Assembly: GCA_032717465.1 (NCBI GenBank)
Contig: CM064732.1
Coordinates: 31,296,638 to 31,360,637 of the forward strand
Length of the DNA stretch: 64,000 nt
Direction of reading: 5' to 3'
Source: Coenobita brevimanus
Lineage: Eukaryota > Arthropoda > Malacostraca > Decapoda > Coenobitidae
The translations under genes and the position numbers were made by a program. The notes beneath the pieces are model-generated. The model was not told where the DNA came from. It worked only from the letters and a program-made list of their open reading frames with translations, and did not search any database. This document shows, piece by piece, positions 57,241 to 64,000 of this stretch; the stretch's first letter is position 1; each line of letters opens with the position of its first letter.

Positions 57241-57910
57241 GTCCCTGAGCCCCTCCGGGGCGGGGACAAGTAACAAATACCTGAGATTTTTGTTCTTACC
57301 CTCTTGCATCCTTGGATATCATTCATTCTACCTACAGACATCACATTTTCTAGGGGCAGCTTTCAGTCGGAGAATGGTTAGCTAACTTGAAAAGGATCCT
57401 ATGAGAGTCATCCTGCTGTACGAAGAATAAGCTTCAAAAGACGTCTTCGTAGTGGAGGAGTTGATGCTGTAGCAGAGGCTCAACTGGACAAGAACTGCAG
57501 GAAGCCAACCACTTAACTTCTTGAATCCTGTGGCGTAGTTTATTGATCTCTTCTTCCTGCGTCCTCGTGACTTTATTAAGCATGGGGGAAACCTCGTGCA
57601 GTGAAATGAGCGAAAGCTTTATCTCACCGTGCCAGTTCTAAATTCTCTCTTGAACTGAATAAAATACTTGATGGAAGCAAAAATAAAATATATTATACGG
57701 TATCGGACTGAAGGGATAAAGTCGAGCGTTTCCAGATCTTCTGAAATTTCTAGAAGCGTCCAACTGAATTGGTCTGCTATGCAGAGTCCACTGGATTCAC
57801 ATCCAGTTGACCCTGGGATCACAGCTACAGGTAAGACACATCTACAAGCTGTTCACCTCACGCTCAGTCAAAAGTATATCAAAAGCCGCAAGTGCCTTAC
57901 CTTCTCCTGT
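57241..57910. other. Unassigned intergenic stretch
   Basis: No gene was recognised. A 5' splice-site-like CAGGTAAGA occurs at 57827-57835 after an open plus-strand frame, but there is no recognisable protein. Confidence 0.4.
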
Positions 57911-57985
57911 TAGAGACTTGATAAACTGGTAAGAGAACTGATCTTTTCTCTGGAAGGTGGCAAGTTCGATCCTTGACCGTGATAG
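57911..57985 (+). other. tRNA-like sequence (A and B boxes)
   Basis: TGATAAACTGGTAAGAG (57919-57935) resembles a tRNA A box, and AGTTCGATCC (57963-57972) is a good B box, at tRNA-like spacing. No matching acceptor stem is apparent. It is a decayed tRNA or a SINE head. Confidence 0.35.
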
Positions 57986-58739
57986 GAAACAATCTGATTA
58001 TTTTGAAATTCGCTGAAAAAAGCATACCGGTAACTTTCATAAAGACTCAACGGTATGTCTTAAATATATCCCCGCTAATACCACCACACCCGGTCCTGAA
58101 TGAGACACCTCTTGTATGTATTCTGTACGTACGGTGGGAATATGTGCAGAAGTGGTGACATGTGAAAATGCGTGACACGTACGGAGACAGGTGGCTCTTA
58201 GGAAACGTGTTAGGAACTGTATACCTAGAGTCGGACACAGACGAAATTGAATGTCTGGTCTTCAAGATTCTTCCGTTATTTCTAGCCACACGACACCTGC
58301 ACCCCGTCGAGCCACTTATATTAAAGTGGCTCGACGGGTGGCGTCCTTTACCTCCTAAATGTTTTATGGTGGCGATGTCAGCCTGGCATCAAGAGGAGCC
58401 CCTCACATCACTAGTTGGGTCATTAATCCATTCACGAGGAGGACGCAGTGTGAATTTATTTCTACATCCAGGTTACTTTATCCCCCATTTGAGAGTCTTT
58501 AGATCAGACTGTTTCATAACAAAAGGTTTCGTCTAAGCTGATTATAATCCACTCGAAGCTTAAAAAAAAAAAAGTACATCCTCGGTGTGAAGGGGTTTTA
58601 TGGAGCTACGTAGACTGGTTGCTGAATTATTTATTGCTGACCAGATGTTGCCTCGGATTTTGAGAGGGAGAGAAGGAAAAATTGGAATGGGGAGGAAATA
58701 ATGGATGAAGTACGTAGGGAGGGGTTCAACTAACCTGCA
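57986..58739. other. Unassigned intergenic stretch with a strong hairpin
   Basis: No recognised gene. Contains the 15-bp perfect hairpin at 58303-58338 and an A-run at 58562-58573. Confidence 0.45.
58303..58338. repeat. Perfect 15-bp hairpin
   Basis: CCCGTCGAGCCACTT (58303-58317) and its exact reverse complement AAGTGGCTCGACGGG (58324-58338) flank a 6-base loop, ATATTA. No T-run follows. Confidence 0.95.
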
Positions 58740-59493
58740 GGAAGGTAAGGACATGTGGATAATATAGGAATGTAGAGAGTGGACAAAGAAAAGACTGTGA
58801 GGTATAACTAAGAACTAGAGGTAAGAATGAAAGTGGTATATAATACGGTAAGCGCAAAGAGAGGACAGTAAGGCAATGAAGACGAAAGTGTGGAAAGGTG
58901 AGCTGGAGACAAGAATGGAGAAGGGAGGGAGGGAAAGGAAAACTGGAGAGGAGGGAAGGAAGGAGGAAAAGGGCAGAAACAGAGGGGTAAGGATGAAGAT
59001 GAAATGGACAAGAAAAGAAATTTGGGGATATTTGAATGAAGGAGTAATGGGGGTAAAGGAAAACTGAAGAAAATTAAAGAAGAGGGAAGGGAGGCAGGAG
59101 AACAGAGGAAACGATAAAGTGTACTGAAGTTTGAAACGACTGAGGAAAGGACTGTGAAAGAGAGAGAAGAGGGAGGAAACCTGTAAAAGGACGGAAAGAA
59201 AAAAAAAAAAAGAGAGGAAGGACTGTAAAAGGGGAGAAAAGATGGGGGTGAGATGCAGAGGAAAATGGTTCAGTTGAAAGAAGAAATTGAAACGAAAAAG
59301 CAGGGGAAAAGAAGTGATGTGAAGTAATCAGGAAGGAAGGAGGAACATGTTGAGAATGGAGGATGGACTGACATGGAAATGAGGACGCTGAAGAAAGGTA
59401 AAAATACTGTAGAAAGAAGGAAGGAAGGAAAGATGGTGGGGAGTGATGAATATGAAAGGATGACTTAGAAGATAGGTGGACAGCAGAAAAAGG

Positions 59494-59497
<4 letters not shown>
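58740..59497. repeat. Purine-rich tract, ~750 bp
   Basis: The plus strand is dominated by AG words (GGAAAGG, GAAGGAGG, AAAGAGAG). Minus-strand Ser/Phe/Pro-rich frames are a consequence of this bias. Confidence 0.75.

Positions 59498-59543
<46 letters not shown>
59498..59543. repeat. (TA)n microsatellite
   Basis: About 46 bases of pure TA, just upstream of SINE-like copy S4. Confidence 0.97.
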
Positions 59544-59547
<4 letters not shown>

Positions 59548-59564
59548 GGTAGGTGGGGGCACTC

Positions 59565-60404
<840 letters not shown>

Positions 60405-60441
<37 letters not shown>

Positions 60442-60880
60442 GGGGGGAAGGAAAAAGTAAACAAGGAGTAAGAGGAGGAAAAGGAGAAGGGCAGAGATGG
60501 ATGAGGACAGGAAGATCTGGAGTGGAACTGGGAAGAGGTAAGGAATGAACAACGAAAGGGAAGGGATTGGAAAGGAGAGGTGGAGAAAAGAAGAGAAACT
60601 GAAAACTGAGGGAAGAGGAAAAGGGAAGAGGGAAGGAAAGAGGGAGGGACTGGAAGAGGAAAGGCAGATGCAGGGAAAAAGGGAAAGGAAAGAGAAGGAA
60701 GGAGGAGATATAGAGGAGGGAAGTGGCATAGCGAAAGGGAAGGAGAAGGGAGGCGGCCAGTGGAGGGGAGGCGGACAGTGGAGAAGCGAGGTATATGAGA
60801 GTGCTTAGAGGGGATGTTAGAGGTATGGGAGGGGAAAGGAGGGGACATGAGGGGAGAGGTCGGGGGTAGGGAAGGGCAGG
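60405..60880. repeat. Purine-rich tract with (GA)n
   Basis: Almost every base on the plus strand is A or G over about 475 bases, beginning with a GA array at 60408-60435. Long frames on both strands here are composition artefacts. Confidence 0.85.
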
Positions 60881-60975
60881 GTGATCAGGCGAGTCAACAT
60901 GGTGTGCTGCTGACCGTGTCCACACCGACAGCTAATGTACATAACACCCCCCCTCCCCCTCAAAAAAAAAGAAAA

Positions 60976-61038
<63 letters not shown>

Positions 61039-61075
61039 GATGGAGATAACTTAATTTAGGCCCGGAATAGTGCGC

Positions 61076-61122
<47 letters not shown>
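60976..61122. repeat. (CT)n and (GA)n arrays facing each other
   Basis: CT at 60976-61034 and GA at 61079-61122 are complementary and separated by ~45 bases, forming a potential long hairpin. Confidence 0.95.
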
Positions 61123-61124
<2 letters not shown>

Positions 61125-61207
61125 ACGTAGCCGCCTATTTCGGTACTCGAATGCCCCATTCATTCTTCATATCAAAGTACTATTCTCAATATTTTCTATA
61201 TATCATT

Positions 61208-61238
<31 letters not shown>

Positions 61239-61504
61239 CCATCATCATCACGCCCTTACTAATTCCGACTTCAGGGATTGGGTGAGGTCGGTCTGAGAAA
61301 CAAGTAAGTGTATGAAAAAAATCAGGGAAACTATTACGAGCATGTCATGTGAAAATTACATGGTTAAAATATTTTCGGAAAGGCAAATGGGTAATACTAG
61401 CCTTGGCCTATTTTCGCCAGGCATTCGAACATTTGTGTATTCATTCTTCCTGTCACTTCACCCTTTCGACAACCAGAAAGCACCCAGAGAGCGCATACCT
61501 CCGT
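61123..61504. other. Intergenic with (ATC)n array
   Basis: An ATC trinucleotide array lies at ~61206-61252. Nothing else was recognised. Confidence 0.6.
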
Positions 61505-61800
61505 CAATGTCATTGCCATTAAAAAGGATCCGGATCCGTTCCCATTTTAATCATTTCTTTCTTGACCCATGGTCCACATTTCATAAAGTTTCATTGAAAT
61601 TCAATGAGATCTTTTGGAGATATTGTGCTGGATACTCCGGAACCGGCTCCGGCTCCAAATTTAATCATTTCTTCCTTGGTCCATGGACCACCCTTCCACA
61701 AAATTTCACCAAAATCCATTCATAACTTTTTAAATCTTGCTAACAGACAGCCATACAAACAAACCAAGCTGGATAAAACATAATCTCTTTGGCAGAGGTA
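61505..61800 (+). repeat. Dimeric interspersed repeat with GCTAACAGACAG tail
   Basis: Two related half-units: TTTTAATCATTTCTTTCTTG...CCATGGTCCACATTTCATAA (61545-61595) and TTTAATCATTTCTTCCTTGG...CCATGGACCACCCTTCCACA (~61660-61700). They are followed by TTGCTAACAGACAGCCATAC and AATCTCTTTGGCAGAGGTAA. This ending is familiar from short interspersed repeats of marine invertebrates (recognition from memory, not searched). Confidence 0.55.
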
Positions 61801-62250
61801 ACAATGGGAACATGATGATGATTTTGATGATGATAACACAACTCGATGACGACGATAATATTAATGATGATGATGATGATGTAGGTTTTCTGCCTGGCTG
61901 ACGTAATGGTTCACACAAATACACTAAACTTAACGGTACATAATCTTTGTTGTGAATGTCGGGTACAAAGGAACGGCACAAACGAACAGGGCCTTAAATT
62001 TTAACGCCTTTACGACGATCGTGTCTTTTTTATGCTATTCCTGCTATCTACATACAACTCTCAGCAGTTTGGAAGAGACATTTCGATGTGAAGGGATGAG
62101 ATACTCCATCAATAGGAGATGTCCTTCCTAAGTACTACGAATAAAAATGATAACGCGTAATTCTGCTGAAGGGCTTTCCACACGGACGATTTCTTTTTTT
62201 TTATATTTACATCCGCGCTGTCGAAGTGGGATATGGATAATGTTTTACTC

Positions 62251-62304
<54 letters not shown>

Positions 62305-62579
62305 CAAACTAACTTAAAATGTTTTAAGCTTATTTCATACTTGGTGGAAAGGTTGAGCGTATTTCTAAGAGCTAATCTCTTGTTTTTGAGAACTGTAGGT
62401 CAAAGGTTAAAGTCACGTTACAAATTCGGCCGAAATTGTTTTTATTCGATTTAAGCCAAATTTGTGAAACGGTTGAGGGCAAGACAAGGATGGAGTGAAT
62501 AAGTTTTGAGAACTTATAGTTCTAAGGTCAAGTTCCTAAGGCATGATAGAAGATTGGAAACAATAATTCAAGATTTGAG
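61801..62579. other. Intergenic with (GAT)n and (TG)n arrays
   Basis: Short GAT runs lie at 61816-61830 and 61864-61880, and a TG array at 62255-62301. No gene was recognised. Confidence 0.55.
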
Positions 62580-62880
62580 TAGCAAGAAGTAACTCTTGAT
62601 GCTTTAGGGGTAAATTAAAGATTGCTTCCGACCCTTTCCTTAACGGAGGTGCCTCCTGAGCTGAATACGTAGTTGGGATGTATAATTAAATATACGTCAT
62701 TGCATATAAGCGGCAAGAGTATGTCCCTTAAGCTGAATAAAGTTGTTTGGAGGCAGAATCAAGAATGCCATCCAATATAGCTGATAAGTGGAGACTGAGT
62801 TTCCGACCCTTCCATTACGAAAGGTATCCCTTAAGCTGAATATTGTAGCGCAGAGGTAACATTAGTAAATAAAGTCGTTA
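62580..62880. repeat. Degenerate tandem repeat, AAGCTGAATA-containing units
   Basis: AGCTGAATA occurs at ~62660, 62733 and 62836, with TTCCGACCCTT blocks at ~62626 and ~62800. This suggests two or three diverged copies of a ~100-180-bp unit. Confidence 0.5.
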
Positions 62881-62962
62881 ATCTTAGTCTTCAACAAACA
62901 GTGAAATGAAGAAACCAGTTATTAAATAAATACACTGTAACTGGTTTGCATTAATAATATCA

Positions 62963-63180
62963 CAACAAACAAGGGATGAGGCTATGGCACACTTAATGTC
63001 TCATTTGGCCCTTATCTCCGACTGGGGTAAAAGTAAACTTGTTGATTTTAATGCATCAAAAATTTAGTTCTTACATCTTTCGACCTCTCAGAGTCTACCA
63101 CACGAATATCTTCTAATTTTTAACAATAGCCAAAATAACCCTGCATCACCTTTGTACGTATTTGGGTTTCATTCTCTCAG
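62963..63180 (+). pseudogene. Jockey-like LINE fragment (second family)
   Basis: The bases ACAAACAAGGGATGAGGCTA (62965 on) are shared with 30536 on in the LINE at 29200-30660. The frame reads RDEAMAHLMSHLALISDWGK, VDFNASK (stop), FLHLSTSQS and NNSQNNPASPLYVFGF, the RT palm-to-thumb region downstream of the YADD box. It extends about 100 bases past the point where the other copy stops. Confidence 0.78.
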
Positions 63181-63182
63181 GA

Positions 63183-63235
63183 TTCACACACACGTGTGTG
63201 GGGGGGAAGGGGGAGGGTGTGGGTGGATGTGTGTA

Positions 63236-63266
<31 letters not shown>
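63183..63266. repeat. G-rich and (GA)n low-complexity patch
   Basis: GTGTGGGGGGGAAGGGGGAG-type text (63190-63225) precedes a GA array (63236-63260). Confidence 0.9.
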
Positions 63267-63273
<7 letters not shown>

Positions 63274-63274
63274 C

Positions 63275-63580
63275 ACCATTCATTCACTCAGTGTAGGTAT
63301 ACTTTCAGGTGACTACTGTGAGTAACAAACCAAATAATTTCTTGTAGTCCAGGAAGCCATTTGCTTCACTGGGTAGTAACCATGTAACCAGATGGACACC
63401 TGGTGGTCTACTGGGTTGATGGACTCCAGCTGACTGTAGCCCATAAGGGTTAACAATCGAGAGACGGTTGGGTTTTTTCGCTTATATAATATCTCTTGGG
63501 GTTAGCGACTGTTCACCATCGCAAATGTCTGGGATGAGGTGCCTTGCCACAGGCCCATCAGCTCCATATGTCGCAATAAA
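63275..63580 (+). mobile_element. tRNA-related SINE-like repeat, copy S5 (most diverged)
   Basis: Starts ACCATTCATTCACTCAGTGT. It carries the GTGAGTAACAAACCAAATA and CCAGGAAGCCATTTGCTTCA blocks, CACCTGGTGGTCTACTGGG in place of the A box, and a diverged tail (GGGATGAGGTGCCTTGCCAC). Substitutions are many, so this is an old copy. Confidence 0.58.
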
Positions 63581-64000
63581 GAACTGGATGATCACACTTA
63601 TTACAAATTATACGCTTCATCGAGATGAGAGAGACAAGGAAGTTATTGCAATCATCATAGTCATATTCATTTACCCTGCCATCACACCGGTCTTTTCGTA
63701 ATTTCCTAACCTTCGTGAACTGTTCATCTCTAACCGATCACACTCACTTTCAGATCATCATGAACAATTATGGTAAGAGTTCCGTTGCACTTTTTCTCAA
63801 AACTGTTCCTAAAAAAATGAAATTTTTGACAAAATAGTCAACACACAAATGGGGTGATATCTGGCTCCATCATTTTGAAGCCGAAAAAGTGAAAAGGAAA
63901 TGTGTGCTTGACCGTACTGTCAGGGATTCAATTATCTTTGCAGTTCCTTTCGAAATTACAAGAACTAACGAAACATGGCAAAAGTTTTAAATGATTTGTA
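63581..64000. other. Unassigned intergenic end of window
   Basis: No coding sequence or repeat was recognised. Confidence 0.5.

Noticed and set aside
57827..57835. 5' splice site CAGGTAAGA after an open frame, suggesting an exon
   Set aside because: A single short consensus match. The upstream peptide is not recognisable and no partner exon was found.
58162..58536. 124-codon plus-strand frame as a gene
   Set aside because: No recognisable domain; it spans the perfect hairpin and lacks any supporting context.

Overview
This window looks like repeat-dense, non-coding chromosomal DNA from a crustacean, most likely a decapod (inference). The reasons are very long AT, GT, CT and GA dinucleotide arrays, many 5'-truncated jockey-, RTE- and CR1-like retrotransposon copies, piggyBac-type MITEs with TTAA ends, and Gypsy elements. 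No convincing intact host gene was found. The only long intact reading frame (51161-55585, minus strand, 1474 codons) belongs to an LTR retrotransposon.

Layout. 1-7.8 kb: degenerate non-LTR fragments on the plus strand, including two head-to-tail copies of one jockey-like family and an RTE-like copy with a GATA-tailed LINE fragment nested inside it. 8.5-10.3 kb: a piggyBac-like non-autonomous element. 10.5-16.3 kb: a decayed minus-strand Gypsy element containing a 450-bp piggyBac-type MITE. 16.4-18.1 kb: a Y-box/cold-shock-domain reading frame split by a second piggyBac-type MITE. 18.5-22.8 and 30.75-35.0 kb: two nearly full-length copies of one CR1-like LINE (ORF1 plus ORF2, minus strand), each with its own lesions. 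22.8-30.7 kb: microsatellites, a C/A-rich minisatellite, LINE fragments and a tRNA-like SINE. 35.2-40.3 kb: a decayed piggyBac transposase, a ~170-bp satellite array and a TTAA-flanked terminus with 44-bp repeats. 40.3-43.2 kb: the 3' part of an env-bearing Gypsy provirus. 43.3-50.2 kb: microsatellites, a Penelope-like end with a hammerhead-like core, SINE copies, a foldback and LINE 3' ends. 50.3-56.6 kb: a complete LTR retrotransposon. 56.6-64 kb: purine-rich DNA, SINE copies and other repeats.

The most notable feature is the LTR element at 50319-56605. It has paired LTRs, a primer binding site, a polypurine tract and one uninterrupted Gag-Pol frame. Its domain order is Gag-PR-IN-RT-RH, with integrase before reverse transcriptase. 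That is the copia-like arrangement known from Gmr1-type Gypsy elements. The decayed element at 11-15.5 kb has the same order, so the window holds two relatives of very different age. Other observations worth following are the Y-box-like frame whose codon register is preserved exactly across a TTAA MITE, the env-bearing provirus, a repeated tRNA-derived SINE, and the hammerhead-like motif.

The elements show layered insertion: LINE into LINE, MITE into Gypsy, MITE into the Y-box frame, and the LTR element into a TA array next to a LINE 3' end. All family assignments come from motif recognition by eye; no database search was possible.
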